From contig JAPYXD010000737.1 in the NCBI GenBank assembly GCA_030998225.1, positions 248,001 to 312,000 on the forward strand: DNA of 64,000 nucleotides. Direction: 5' to 3'. The translations under genes were made by a program, and so were the position numbers. The stretch is from Diplolepis rosae (lineage: Eukaryota; Arthropoda; Insecta; Hymenoptera; Diplolepididae). The notes under the pieces were generated by a model. The model was not told the DNA's origin, made no database searches, and saw nothing but the letters and a program-made list of their open reading frames with translations. Below, in pieces: positions 22,318 to 33,783 of this stretch. The stretch's first letter is position 1. The number at the start of each line of letters is the position of its first letter.

Positions 22318-22421
22318 GGAAGGTAGATCCAACGCCGCACACTTCGTCATTCAATATGGGATATCTCGTTTCACCATATCCTTACCCGAACGGAGCTGGA
22401 GGACCCATCCCAGTTTCTATG
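22318..22421 (+). CDS. pan: pangolin (TCF/LEF transcription factor) internal exon
   Basis: This 104-nt exon begins after a pyrimidine-rich tract ending CTATAG and ends at ATG with GTAAGT following, so both splice sites are canonical. The reading frame (two bases, then 34 codons) contains PHTSSFNMGYLVSPYPYPNG and then GGPIPVSM. From memory it aligns with SFNMGYLVSPYSYANG and LPVTM of Drosophila pangolin, the Wnt-pathway nuclear effector that binds beta-catenin/Armadillo through its N-terminus and DNA through an HMG box further on. This exon lies between those domains and is not catalytic. It starts in phase with two bases carried in and ends on a codon boundary. No neighbouring pangolin exon was recognised, implying introns of more than 22 kb upstream and more than 41 kb downstream, or a processed or duplicated lone exon. 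The intact frame and splice sites favour a live exon. Confidence 0.85.
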
Positions 22422-23250
22422 GTAAGTTTCTATCAATTCAGCATATTCAGTCACTAGAACAGGCTTTGCTTTTTTGTGCGAACCACATATTTATATACTT
22501 AGTAGTATTCGGCTGTACGAATCGAGTTGAAAGTGGGCCGAGGTGACGTAAATCCGCAGAAATGTAGATGGATCCATTCCTTGAGTCATAAGCCATTCAA
22601 GACGAAACTGTGAGCTCCAAGGACATTAAAGATACGAATGAACCACCAAAAATTTTATATCAAAAAATTTTTACCAAAATTATTTCTAAAGCGTACATAT
22701 ATTTAATTTCATACAATTAATTTTAAACAAAAATTTAAGGTTCACTTTGAATATTAAAATATACTTAATTTAAATTTTGCTATTAAATTGTATTGTAAAA
22801 AAGAAATGAAAAATTATACCACAGTTGATATTAATATCATAAATATCTTTTATGATACCAGAAAATTACACGTTGAAAATTATTTGGTTGAATCATCAAA
22901 TATTTTGTCGGTTTGAGAAAGGATTTATGTCAGGTTTGGTACTAGCTATTTGTAAATTTTCAGTTGGTAAAAATAAATCCACCGTTTAAAGCTATCATTG
23001 GATTTAATATTTATTTATTCATATGTCATAGAAAAACCTGAACTTAAATTTCTTTACTGAACCATGTTCAATTTAGGGAAAAATGTGTTACATAAAGATT
23101 TGGCAGTGAAAACACTGAAATTGATGAAATCAATAGGGGTTAAAACATAGTTTCTAAGAAATTATGCTATAATATTTTGTATGGTTTAAATTACTGCTCT
23201 ACGATTCCATTTTCTTCTGTAAAAATTCTCACTACGATACTTTTTTTTGC
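22422..23250 (+). other. intron sequence, no other feature recognised
   Basis: A+T-rich sequence downstream of the pangolin donor site. No second exon with recognisable TCF residues was found. Confidence 0.4.
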
Positions 23251-24440
23251 ATTTTTAAAATTAAAATTTCAAAATTGTCAGGTCGTTGAAGGTAAGACTA
23301 CAACATTGTCCTGCAACAATAAACACTATGTCATAAGTAAGTGCTTATTTTGTGCTAATTTATACTACAATAAGAATTTTTTGCTTCATAACTTTTTTCA
23401 ATAACATTAAGCAATGCCAGCTGCGCATGAACTTAGCACTACTACATTCAAATTTCGGAAACTATCAATCGGATTAATTTGTACTTTGCACAGGAATTAA
23501 ATGCTAATTAAGTGCTCTCGATGTACGCCAATAATAAAAGTGTAGCAATTTTAGTCACCTAATAATTTTCAGAAAATCAGACCCTGACGTGGAACTACTG
23601 TGAACTAGCATAAATTAGGATCATATTTTTCTATCTATTTTATGTTGTGATCACGAGGAATGAATTTTGAAATAACATATCGATATGGATTACATTTTTC
23701 TAATGTGCCTCGTTGGCATGCAGCCTACGTTTTTGACATGGCTAGTATTCATGTACGCAATTTCAAATTTTCCACATATTATTAATATAACAAGTTCGTA
23801 GTGCACCGAGTCGTAAATTGACACCCCCAATACCGCTCTACAGAAGCTTAACGTTAAGCTAGCGGTACGACTCATTATTTTTAAGAATTAAAAAGTTTTA
23901 ATATTCGCAATAAGGTAATTTGAGAGCACTAATTTGTGATACATTGAAAAGTGAATTCAATTTGTATCTCAAGATTTCCTCAGTGTGGACATGCCAGCTT
24001 AAATTAAGTCAGCAGTACCACTCATTATTCAAAAATATTAAACAGCACAAAATGTACCCTAAATTATGACATATTCAAAACTTAAATATAACAATGTGGT
24101 TCTGCCAGCTCAACACACCTCTTCAGAGTCAACTAAAACGGCCTGGAAAGTTATATGTCAGGTTACATTATCCAGAGTTTGAATTATTCTTAATCACATT
24201 TCCCTAGCTGAATAGATGGTTTGACTAATCATTTATCTCTGTGTACATATATGAAAAATTAATGAATAGTTTAGTAAAATTATGGCAGTGACATTTTGTT
24301 AGTCTTTAGAGCATTGAGATGTATATAATACCGAAAAGCCCAGTAAAATCTTATATCTTCAATACTGTTAAAAATTTTCAAAATTATAAATTTACCGAAG
24401 TTTTTTATATTTTCTACAACCGAATCTTTTTAAAGATTAA

Positions 24441-24845
24441 CCCTTTCAGTCACAGGAGCCATTATAGTGGCCACCTTTTTTATTTCCCTTTTTTGTCATT
24501 AAATTTCTGAAATCACGCATAAAACTGGAATTTTTTGCATTTTTAGTTAGTGAAATACTTATACTTTAGTGTGATCAAAATATTTTATAAATTTATAAAA
24601 ATTAATTATTGTTATAAACAAAGGTATGCGGAAAAAGGGTGTTTTTGTGGATTTAATCAAAATTCAACATAACGCATCTAATGTGGCGAGTACAATAATT
24701 AAAAAATGTTTGACCGCCATATTGGAACCGCCATTTTGAATTTTTTAAATCTGACTTCATATTCGTAATCAGCGACCCCAAAAACCATAGGGTAGTATAT
24801 TAAATTGAAAATTAAACTATCGTGTTAATTGCGTGACTGAAAGGG
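24441..24845. mobile_element. 405-bp TTAA-flanked piggyBac-like MITE
   Basis: Termini CCCTTTCAGTCAC are perfect 13-bp inverted repeats, with TTAA on both sides (24437-24440 and 24846-24849). The interior is A+T-rich and non-coding. It contains a CCATATTGGA..CCGCCAT/TTGAATTTTT block resembling sequence at 27870 and 28690, suggesting exchange with or common descent from another family. Confidence 0.8.
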
Positions 24846-25031
24846 TTAAAGATATGTCATTACGACCACGATTTACCGCACTGTTCGTTAATATTTCACA
24901 AATGATTTTTATACGTGTAAAGAGAGTGCGCACTATCTTTAACAAAGAAAACGGTACGACCCAGAAAGTGTATCTCAATAGCAATATCAGCCCTAAATGG
25001 GCCCTTAATAAGGATAGCCTTGACATAAATA

Positions 25032-25785
25032 TAGTCTGTTCAACAAGAGCGAGTCCTCGATTTTTCGAAAACTATTAGAGATTTTAAAACGTTTTTTTTT
25101 TTTAAATAAAAGTACTCCCGAAGGACTACGGCGCTACTACCTAATAGATAGTCCAGTCCCCATCATTGTCCAGAATGGCCTGGCACATTTTCGGCATGCT
25201 TTCCACTAATTTTTCAGCGTAGTCCGTTGGTAATTCTTGCCATATTTTCCTGATTTTTTGCGAGAGCTGTTTCAGGGTGAACACACGTTTTCCCGCAAGC
25301 TTCCTCTTCAAAACACTCCAGACATTTTCGATTGGATTCGCATCGAGGGAATGTGATGGCCAGTCCAAAGTTGTGATGCCATTTTCTGTTTTCCAGGCGG
25401 TGCAGAGACGGCTTCGATGTTTCGGGTCGTTATCTTCTTGTAAGATCCAATCGGCCGTATCGGCTCCAAAAATCTTTGTAGCAGACGTTAGAAGACCACG
25501 TTCATATATTTGGAGCATTTTTCATTTTTTTTTTCATTTAGCAGCGGCTGTATAGGACATAAGTGGTCCCTTTGGATGGGTACACAAGAAGACCGCTTCA
25601 AAACGTTTCGCGTACACAGAACTCATTATGACTCACGTCTGCTCTCTCCGACGATTCGAACGCTACTGAATCGCCTTGGTAATTGCGCCGTAGTCCTTTG
25701 AATGTACTTTCATTAAAAAAAAAAAAGTTCAAAAATCTCTAATAGCTTTCGAAAAATCGAGAACTCGCTCTTGTTGAACAGACTG
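25032..25785 (-). mobile_element. 754-bp deleted Tc1-like element with ~100-bp TIRs
   Basis: Right end read inward is CAGTCTGTTCAACAAGAGCG, and the left end is TAGTCTGTTCAACAAGAGCG. TA lies outside each (25030-25031 and 25786-25787). Inverted homology continues through ATTTTTCGAAA and AGGACTACGGCGC for roughly 100 bp. Full Tc1 elements are about 1.6 kb. Here only the 3' half of the transposase remains. Confidence 0.85.
25141..25518 (-). pseudogene. Tc1 transposase C-terminal half (DD34E)
   Basis: An uninterrupted minus frame of 125 codons reads WILQEDNDPKHRSRL, then TLDWPSHSLDANPIENVWSV and KRKLAGKRVFTLKQLS. The Asp in EDND and the Glu in PIEN are 34 residues apart, the DD34E catalytic spacing of Tc1 transposases (DDE_3 fold). 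The N-terminal paired-like DNA-binding domain and first catalytic Asp are missing, so it cannot be active. The open frame suggests fairly recent deletion. Confidence 0.9.
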
Positions 25786-26460
25786 TAAGTCCTAAATTTA
25801 CAAAAATATGTCTGACCAATAAACTAAGTCGTTTTTCTGTAGTGGATGCGGCGGTGCTAAGTTCATGCGAAGTCAGCGCACATGCTATTTTTGAGAATAA
25901 TTACACAGCCCAAAATTTGGGCCTTACAGCCTTATTAGCCCTAAATGAGCCCTCAATTATAGCATAGGCCTCACTTCGATTTTACAGAAAGACGGTGCCA
26001 GCTTCAAAGACGTGGGAAAAATTCTTTTATCGGTGTTTTATTACATTCAGATCTGTACATCACTTAAAATTAGATGCGGTGTTTTTGAATAAGAACTGAT
26101 TGCCTCAACAATATGTTTTTGCAAAAAGTTAGGGGGCAAAAAATGCAGTTATTTCTGTATAAATAACCACAAAATAAGCACTTAATTCTGAAGAAGAGTA
26201 GAACTTGATGTCTCTAATGTTTTATAATTTTCATTTGTGCAAAAAATATTGTTTATTAATTATTAGGGAATTAAAAGTGCTTCACCTTTATTTTTAGTGT
26301 GCATCGAGAGCACTTAATTCGCATTTAATTCCTGTGCAAAGTAGAAATTGATCCGATTATTAGTTTCCGAGATTTGTATATAGTAGTTTTTATCGTTTTA
26401 TGACAATGTTGAGGTGCTACCTTCAATGACCTACAATTTTCTTAATTTGTGGACGTCCGC

Positions 26461-27445
26461 ATGAAAAGGGCCCTTATGGCCGGTTCTATTTCAAAGATAT
26501 TCGCGTTTTTTTAGTTTAGGATCTAAAATGAGCATTTTCAGATTTGTATGGGGGGATGATAATATGACTTAAACTGAATCTATCATCATTTCACTTATAT
26601 CTCAGATCAATATAGTAAGTATAGTATAAGTATAAGTTCAGCGATTTGGCCTGAATCCGTTTCACCCTAAAACCATTTTCAAAATATTCGTTTACATTGA
26701 TTGACATTAAAATCTTTGCTGATAATTTTATATTTCAATAGTCCAGTAGGAAAAACATAACCTACAAGATTTGACAATAATAAAACAGTGTAATTTTAAT
26801 AGTAATCTTGTGAGGTGCATTAAGAAAAAATTAACACTGTAAAAGATGGGTACGTTCAATACGTTAATAATTTATCTCATTTTCATATGTACATACCTCT
26901 TAGCTAGACTCTGATGTGTCAAACAGTTATTTAATTCTCACTTTTACCCGGCTGCCGGCATTTTAACCATATCTGTCGTCTGCTGGTTGCGTATGAAAGT
27001 CTACATTTTCCTTCTTTCGCAATTATCAGTGTTTCTTTAAATGAAAAATGCTTAGATAAAGTTGTTGTAATATTTAGACTTTTTAATTAACTTCATTTTG
27101 TTATTCAATACAATTCGTATAATTAATAATCTAAGTTTTACCACTTTGGTATACATCAAAATTAAACGCACAAGACAGGTCGCGGAAAGTGAGTGGGATT
27201 CCCTCTTGCGGAGGCCTTAACGCGAACACTCGGTTTTATCTGCGTCGCCTTAGCGCGAGTCGAGTGTATTTTCAGTTTCAAAAAAAAGAGAATAGGGCCC
27301 TTATGGCCAATGGTCATAAAAAGTGCAGCATACTGTTATTCAGCGGTCTATTTTAGGCTGCGAATTTCCCGTTGAGCCATCTCTGTCGGTCGTAGCTTGG
27401 CCCACATACTGAAATAATACATTTAATTAAATTAATTAAATAATA
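26461..27445. other. no recognised gene
   Basis: Two copies of AGGGCCCTTATGGCC lie at about 26469 and 27296. A GC-richer patch at 27180-27260 has a 60-codon frame (27193) without a recognised domain. Possibly an old degraded element. Confidence 0.3.
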
Positions 27446-27448
27446 ATT

Positions 27449-29067
27449 TGTGATCAAAGACGGGACTAGGTGACCCCAAAGGGTTTTGATGTCCTGAAAA
27501 TGAATCTATTGCCCACATTTTCTCTATACGACAGGATTTCGAGATATCCTCATCTAAAAGTGCAAAAAGGCCATTTTTAGCCATATTTGAAACATTATAA
27601 GACGAGCAGCGATTTTCCTTTCTCAAAACTGCTTACTTTGTCATTTAGTACTCCTTTTTACATTTCATTTACATTTTAGATCATCTGAAATTAATTTTTT
27701 TTCTTCGAGATATCGCACATTAACCATTTCAGTTTCATACTGAAAAGTTAACAAAGAAGGCGAAAGAAGCGAATAAAACTGTGTTATTGGATTGATAAAG
27801 GGTTTGGTGTCTGACGGTTTTTGATTTTGCTGAATCCGAATTTGAGCTCGGATTTTTAAAATTCAAGATGACGGTTCCAGTATGGGGGAACAAAATTTTA
27901 AGATACACTATTTAAGCAACTCAAAAAACTTTTAATCGAAAAAATGTAGCTCTGAAAAGCATTTATTAAATACTTCATGGAGTATAGACATAAGGTGACC
28001 AAACAGTTCTTTTAAGAGCTATGTTTTCTTCGGTTGTAAGTTTTTTGAGTTGTTCAATTAGTTCTCTCCAGAACAACAATTTCCTTAATTGAAAGTCCAA
28101 TTCGTTTCATTGTGTCTTCAAGACTGCCATACGAAGATAAAATTAAAAAGTTTTGTTATGTCTGCCGTCATTGCGAACCTGCATAGACTCGCCTATTTAT
28201 AACTGACTTCATTAAAAAAATATATATTTGGATGGCTTTAAAATATTTATGACAAACTTAGATAAGCTATGGGTACCTCGATGTATATGCACTTCATGCA
28301 GAATCATGTTTATTAATTGAGGTAAATGTGATATCTAGATATCGAAAGAGAAATGAAAACTTTTAAAACCATTCATAAAAAGAAGAATCCCTTGTATATT
28401 GTTATAATGTTCAAGGATTAATAAATTAATTTATCCCTGAGATTACTTTCCAGACAATCTTGGAGAATTCAGTGAAAAGGTGGGTGGACGTTTTCACGAA
28501 GAAATGAAGCAAAAGGAAAAGCACTACCGAGGTAGATAGAATACTACTATAATGTCTGATTACTGCTGTTCTTCAAAAAGAAACACCCACACTAGTAAAA
28601 ACAGGCGCAAATCATTGAAAAGATCTTTTAATGAAAAACGACATAGTTTCCACACAAAAACGAAAATTATATCTTAAAATTTTGTTCCCCCATATTGGAT
28701 CCGTCACCTTGAATTTTTCAAATCTGAACGCAAATTCGAATTCAGCCAACTCAAAAACCTTTAGACATCAAACTCTTTATCACTCGAATAACACATTTCG
28801 TTTTCTTCACTTTCTTTGCTAGTTTTTCAGTGTTAAAGTGAAATGGTTAATGTGCAATATCTCGAAGAAATAAAAACAGTTCAGAATGATCCAAAATGCA
28901 AATGAAAGGTAAAAAGGAGTACTAAACGATAGGGTTAAAAATGGCCTGTTTTGTACTTTTAGGTGAAGATATCTCGAAATTCTGACGTATTGGAAAAGTT
29001 TGGACAATGGATTCGTTTTTAGGACATCAAAATCCTGGAAGTCATCTAGTCTCGTCTTTTGTGATAA
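27449..29067. mobile_element. 1.6-kb foldback element with ~400-460-bp arms
   Basis: The left arm, 27449 to about 27905, is inverted at about 28672-29067. Both start close to GTGAT/ATCACAAAAGACG.GACTAG. They share GGCC.TTTTTAG, AAGGAGTACTAAA, CGAGATAT and CCCCCATA.TGGA blocks. The middle carries a coding relic (28441-28677) of transposon type. Target duplications were not resolved. The diverged arms indicate an old insertion. Confidence 0.7.
28441..28677 (+). pseudogene. coding relic of a recurrent insect transposon-associated protein
   Basis: The frame reads DYFPDNLGEFSEKVGGRFHE, then EKHYRGR, a stop at 28537, and MSDYC followed by a basic tail. From memory this matches a pattern common in uncharacterised multi-copy insect proteins (FPxNLGxxSEExGERFHQ...RYQGRWN...DYCW). 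I believe that pattern derives from a DNA transposon, but I cannot name the superfamily. Its place in the centre of a foldback element fits. Only this C-terminal piece remains, with one stop. Confidence 0.55.
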
Positions 29068-29635
29068 GAAAAAGGTGATACGAAATTCAATGATAGTAAT
29101 TTTTGATCAAGAGGATCCCAAGATTTATATATTTCGAAACATTTGTCAAAAAGAGAATACCGACTTCCATATAATCACAAAAAACACTTGTGTCGATTTA
29201 AAATCCTACAAGTCACTCCCCTATATATACAATATTATTAATAATTATAATAAAATGAAAACATATGAAATAAATTGTTATCTGCTTGAAAATAATAAAT
29301 GAGTTGCTGATGCAAAAATCGGTAAATAATAATAAAATAAATTTGAATTAAATTGTAGCAATTTAAATAATTATTAGGTACGTAAGCTTCAATTATCAGA
29401 AAATTATATTTTCATTTTTGTTTCACAGAAACAAAAATTTCGAACTCAACCATCTAATTTGAAAGTTTATAATATCTGAAATAAATTGAAATAAATTTTA
29501 CCTACGTTAAAATATTTAATAAATTTTCGTAAAAGTAGGTGAATAATTAATATAATAAAATTAATTAGTACTATCTATCATAACTATCAGTATTACTGTT
29601 TCCTCGATACTAAACTTCTAACAGAAATGAGTACT
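29068..29635. other. A+T-rich stretch with no recognised gene
   Basis: Low-complexity A+T-rich sequence. No repeat pair or coding motif recognised. Confidence 0.3.
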
Positions 29636-30165
29636 ATGTTGACACTTAAGTTCTTGATGAGTAGATTGTTAATACTAATGCATTTGTCAGTACCATGCAA
29701 ACGTTCAGCTTAATTCATGCGTCGTTAGATTGACGACAATGGTGAACGGTACTGCAACAGTACCACACCAACCAAGCTTATTTACAACCGCCGTGGTACC
29801 ATGCCGACACTTGGCACGGTAATAATAGCAAATACTGACATAAGTCCTCATTTACAAGAGGTGTCTCGTACCCATAGAGATATTATAGATAGAGGAGATA
29901 TGCCAGCCTGAAGCCTGTCAGCTCGGGCGAGAGAGAGAGTGAATTTCGGGCTAGGCTGTCTCTCGCTAACGCCGAGGCTAGCGCGGTACGCGTAGACAAA
30001 GACAGAAAAAACCACTTATCGTCGCTCTCTTTCGCTCTCACCGAGTTTGCAGACTGACGTTGCCACTTACAGAGCGGCCTATGGCATGTCTCCTCTGTCT
30101 ATAATATCTCTATGGTGGTACCACGCTGGTCGTAAGCGTTAGCGAAAAGCTGACTTTTTCACCTG
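29636..30165. repeat. CCCAGG-family copy interrupted by a MITE
   Basis: Units around GGTACCATGCCGACACTTGG and AGTACC.TGC..GT lie on both sides of the MITE at 29873. The right end GACTTTTTCACCTGGGT matches the family terminus read inward (ACCCAGGTGAAAAAGTC). The left terminus is too diverged to place. Confidence 0.55.
29873..30114. mobile_element. 242-bp MITE with ~35-bp TIRs
   Basis: Ends CATAGAGATATTATAGATAG and (inverted) CATAGAGATATTATAGACAG continue matching through GAGGAGA.ATGCC. The interior is GC-rich with GA/CT-type runs (CGGGCGAGAGAGAGAG and CGCTCTCTTTCGCTCTC). It splits the CCCAGG-family copy, so it is younger. The target duplication cannot be fixed because the flanks are partly symmetrical. 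Confidence 0.75.
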
Positions 30166-31256
30166 GGTAGCGGCGCTCCTTTTCCTCGCAATTTCATACA
30201 GTAAAAAAATTTAGGTGTCCAACAGCCGCCAAGGAAATGCGACTATTCCGGCCTCTTGAGTAACAAGGAAATTAACGACTTCTCGATCGGAGTCGTGTAC
30301 GCGGTTAAAACTTTACTTCTCGAACTATATTGAAATAATAATATTAAAATAATTGCGATTAGAGTGGTGTAATGAGTCAGAATGGGAGAATCCAGAAAAA
30401 TTAGTGATCGATAGTAACGATATATACCGATAAATATTGGTAACCTATTGAAAAAGTCAGCGGGTAAGCAGCAAACTTCACGATTATAACCTAGTCTACA
30501 AATGTTGTCACATTTATTATTTTTATTTGTTGATCTCCAAATCGTTGATTTCCTCCCCTCTCTGCAGCCACGAAGCCGCATTCCCCTCTGCAGCAGTTGG
30601 ACAAAGTATCGTGTGCACCTTGCGAGAGACGGCAATTTAAACTCGGGTGATTGCTTCACTCGCGTAGACTTCACACTCGTTTGGATTCGCCTCCGTCTCT
30701 CACTAGATGCACAATTTACTATTTTTCGTAACAAATTATAGCAGAATATATAGTATAAAATCCATTTCTGATCTTTCTTTTGTGGCCTCGTTGACTCCTC
30801 AGACTTTCTCTCTTATGCGTTAGCTGTGACGAACTCTACTATATTTAGAATTTTCAAGTCCAATATTTACTTATTATATTTCTTATACTTATAGCCAAAC
30901 TAAATATAGTCTAGGCATGTTTTTATTTCACACGGAATTTACTTGGAGCCATTTTTTTCTTTTTTTGCTTAAATGCTTCATTTTGGGTCACTTCTATACC
31001 ACCTGATTTTGTGACAGGAATTTCGGACAAGACCTCGTGGAATTTATTTGAGAAATTCATATGTAGTATAGTGACCAATTAAACACTTATTATCAATAAA
31101 CTAACAGCTATTCAAATTTAAAAAAAAAATTTTGAATAATTTTTCATTTTCTGCATATTTTTTATTTAAAGAATTTCTACCAAAAAGGAGATGAAAAATT
31201 ATTTAAAAAAAAAATTAATTAATAAAACAGTCATTTTTTTATTTATAACAAATGTT
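30166..31256. other. no recognised gene
   Basis: A minus frame of 163 codons spans 30243-30734. Composition is mixed: Arg-rich at the start, hydrophobic later. No domain could be recognised. GC is mildly raised at 30545-30720. Confidence 0.3.
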
Positions 31257-31258
31257 TA

Positions 31259-31450
31259 CCCAATGGGCACACGATATTAGAAACGTTTATGTAACATTCT
31301 ACAAACGTTCTAGGAACATCCCAATGTCCAATGTCCGAAAGACGTTCCAAAAACGTTCTAAGAACGTCTTTCGGACACTGGACACTGGGATGTTCCTAGA
31401 ACGTTTGTAGAATGTTACATAAACGTTTCTAATATCGTGTGCCCATTGGG
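31259..31450. mobile_element. 192-bp near-perfect palindromic MITE, TA-flanked
   Basis: Each half (about 95 bp) is the reverse complement of the other with only a few differences around the centre. It starts CCCAATGGGCACACGATA, and TA lies on both outer sides (31257-31258 and 31451-31452). A transcript would form one long hairpin. No coding. Confidence 0.85.
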
Positions 31451-32255
31451 TAATTGGTCTTTATTCATTTTTGCACAATTAAGTCCTCTTTTATTTATCC
31501 TTTTGCAACTTTCACGTCAAAGTAACAAAAATTACAAAACAAACGATTTTTACAATATCTATTTTTTAATTGACATGCCGTGTGGAAATTGCCCCAGTTA
31601 GCCCCATTACAAAAAGGTTTCTGGCTGGATCCCTGCCGGGGAAACTCGGGCTGTATTGCATGGCCGGGAACTGGGTGGGAATCGTCCGGGTTGACTCATG
31701 ACCGGACCGGGTCAAGTTGGGAACCGGCAGAATCAACCCAGGATGAAGTTCATTGTCGGAAACTGATCAGGAACTAGTCGGGCACTAGTTAACTACCCTG
31801 GAGGAAGTCTCGGATTGGGAATTTATTCCAAACCAATACGACACATTCAGAATTCTATGTGTTTTCGACACAAACATGTAGAGACATAAAATCAATAAAA
31901 TTTGCTGATTTACCAAGTATCACATGCCCTTAACTGTCAGAGTTCCCAAGTTCATATATACTATAAAAGGTTCTATATATAACTTACGTCATTTTCTACA
32001 GGGTAATCCTATAGGTGGGACATCTAGGATTCTGTATGCGGACCTATACAGGAATTTTTAGCAAGGATCTATCAAAATATTCGAATTTATATTATGTTAT
32101 TATTCAAATTTCGCGCAAACAGCCTATGCACTATCTGCGCGAGTACAAAAATGTATCTATAATAATATAACCTATAATTCCTACAACGTGAATTCTTTTG
32201 TTTTAATCATTTTTCACCCTTGTGCGTTGATCTGATACGTGTTTTAAAAACTAAA

Positions 32256-32366
32256 ATGATGGATGAAGAAGAACGTATGCGTGAGCGAAATCGTATCCGC
32301 GCTAAAAAACACAGAAGAGTTCGAAAAATTGAGGAAGAATACACACTGAAAAAACAGTATAGCTAA
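32256..32366 (+). pseudogene. short basic reading frame cut by a transposon
   Basis: ATG at 32256 opens MMDEEERMRERNRIRAKKHR and RKIEEE, and then runs into the end of the nested element at 32344, giving YTLKKQYS and a stop. The start is highly charged and bZIP-like in composition. Beyond the nested element, 34107-34180 gives GDEFNCELSEILMLL, which could be a continuation. Not recognised. It is possibly the first exon of the gene of the enclosing 2.8-kb element. Confidence 0.35.
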
Positions 32367-32654
32367 GAGAACTATATTTTGGTCCTCAGAACCAGAAAAT
32401 ATTGCTATCATACCAATGCTACGGTATTGTCCTCAGAACTATACGAGTATAGGTGAGACAGTTATACAAGTTCGTTGATATGACAATACCATGTATAGCG
32501 ATCGTAAACAAAATATTATGCCATCGTTATCGTTCTTGTGAATTTTCGCGTTCACTGAGAGACTTTTCGTTAGAATAAATCGTAAAAGTGAATCATATTT
32601 TAGTATAATATCGTTTCAAAGTGAGGCAAGCAGGGTTTACGTATCAGAAATTAA

Positions 32655-32868
32655 TATAGTGGTTTTCAAGGGGCAAAGTTGATATTTTCGTTTGTATAAA
32701 TGGAATATATATTTTACTATCTGTTACAAAACCGACGAGAATTTGAAATTCACTATATTAAAGTTGCGAAGCGAATTTAAAGTGGTGTTAATACATTTTA
32801 TTCGAAAGACTGTAAGAATCTTTTCAAATTTTTAAACAAAGAATATGGTAATTTGAAAACCACTATAT
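32655..32868. mobile_element. ~214-bp MITE with TATAGTGGTTTTCAA ends
   Basis: TATAGTGGTTTTCAA near 32657 is inverted as TTGAAAACCACTATA near 32853-32867, with TA-rich flanks. No coding content. Exact borders are uncertain by a few bases. Confidence 0.55.
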
Positions 32869-33057
32869 GAAAAATCACTCACTCCACCAAAAGGTTTGAC
32901 CTTTAGAAGTGACGGCTTCAGAAAAGGAATTCTTATGTCTTTTTCTGATGCGACATTCTGAAACACATACACAAATATTATTATCATACCTTATTTATGT
33001 TCACATATTTAAGTACGCAATAATACACTATTTTATAATAACATACTTGAATTAAAT

Positions 33058-33190
33058 TTCAGAATCGCTTTTTGGGTTCGAAACCTCTAACCCTACCTAT
33101 ATCTACATAACTAAACGCATGTCTAACGCCTAAAGCCTCTCGGCTATTCTCGCTTGCCATATTCCGAAAGAAATATCGCTTATAAGCCAC
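33058..33190 (-). repeat. tRNA-Leu/Ser-derived SINE fragment
   Basis: On minus, AATAGCCGAGAGGCTTTAGG looks like the A-box region of a type-II (Leu/Ser) tRNA, and GGTTTCGAACCC resembles a B box about 60 bp later. A tRNA fold is not maintained, so this is a SINE head rather than a tRNA gene. Related pieces lie at 35958-36118, 44706-44925 and 51480-51588 (plus 53732-53790). An overlapping 79-codon minus frame (33059) is not called as a gene. Confidence 0.6.
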
Positions 33191-33510
33191 TACTGAGTTG
33201 GGCAGACTTGGATTGAGTCTACGAAGCCAATCGAAAAACATCGGAAGCACTCGTACTGCATTCTGAAACGAATTATACGAAAAACCGAGACTAAACATTT
33301 TGATTTTTGCTGCGCGTCACCAGGTTTCTAGCAAGTTCATATTCATAATATGAATTTCTCAAACATGCTTTCCAAAATGTAAAATTCATTATTCATCTTA
33401 TTCAAATTATTTTTAGACAACTTAGTAATCATAATATAATTTTCTCGTACTTTCAATTTCTCGAATAGAGATTCATAATATTTAGTATTTAAAATACTAC
33501 TTTATCTTCT

Positions 33511-33783
33511 TCATGTATTAAAGACCGTTATGACTATATCAAACTTCGATGTCATAATATAAATAAGTATATTTAAAGAATTTGAAAATCTTTCTGTGGA
33601 AAAAATGACGCTTTCGACTGCGCTGGGATTCGAGCCCAGGTCTTTCGATTGCCGGTCGACTGCTCTAACCACTGAGCTACACAGGCGCCCGACATCTCCT
33701 TCTCCACAGGAAGATCTCCTTATATCGCCTAGTGGCTCAGCCTTGCGGCTGTAAATGATTAATAAAGCCTCGGCTTTCCCCAT
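33511..33783 (-). repeat. tRNA-derived SINE (second family), longest copy
   Basis: On minus, GTAGCTCAGTGGTTAGAGC (A box) and GGCTCGAATCC (B box) are spaced as in a tRNA, with a 100-bp 5' extension and a 3' part containing TTTTTTCCACAGAAAGAT. The acceptor stem is not complementary and position 33 is C rather than T, so a functional tRNA is unlikely. Related copies are at 51221-51290 and 60113-60225. The 90-codon frame across it (GRLCSSVVRAVDRQS) is the translated tRNA head. Confidence 0.75.

Larger units (their letters stand above)
23260..26460. repeat. inverted-repeat pair enclosing nested transposons
   Basis: Roughly 270 bp at 23260-23545 recurs inverted at about 26160-26455. Shared blocks are TTTGCACAGGAATTAAATGC, AATTAAGTGCTCTCGATG and a TGAAGGTA..AACATTGTC stretch. 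These are probably the arms of an old TIR element. Between them lie a piggyBac-like MITE (24441) and a deleted Tc1 (25032), inserted later. Exact outer ends and target duplication were not resolved. Confidence 0.55.

Noticed and set aside
30243..30734. 163-codon minus-strand ORF
   Set aside because: No recognisable domain, uneven composition, and no repeat or splice context to support it. It could be checked by transcript data.
33600..33690. Apparent tRNA gene on the minus strand
   Set aside because: A and B boxes are good, but the acceptor stem does not pair and position 33 is C. The unit recurs with a shared tail, so it is a SINE head.
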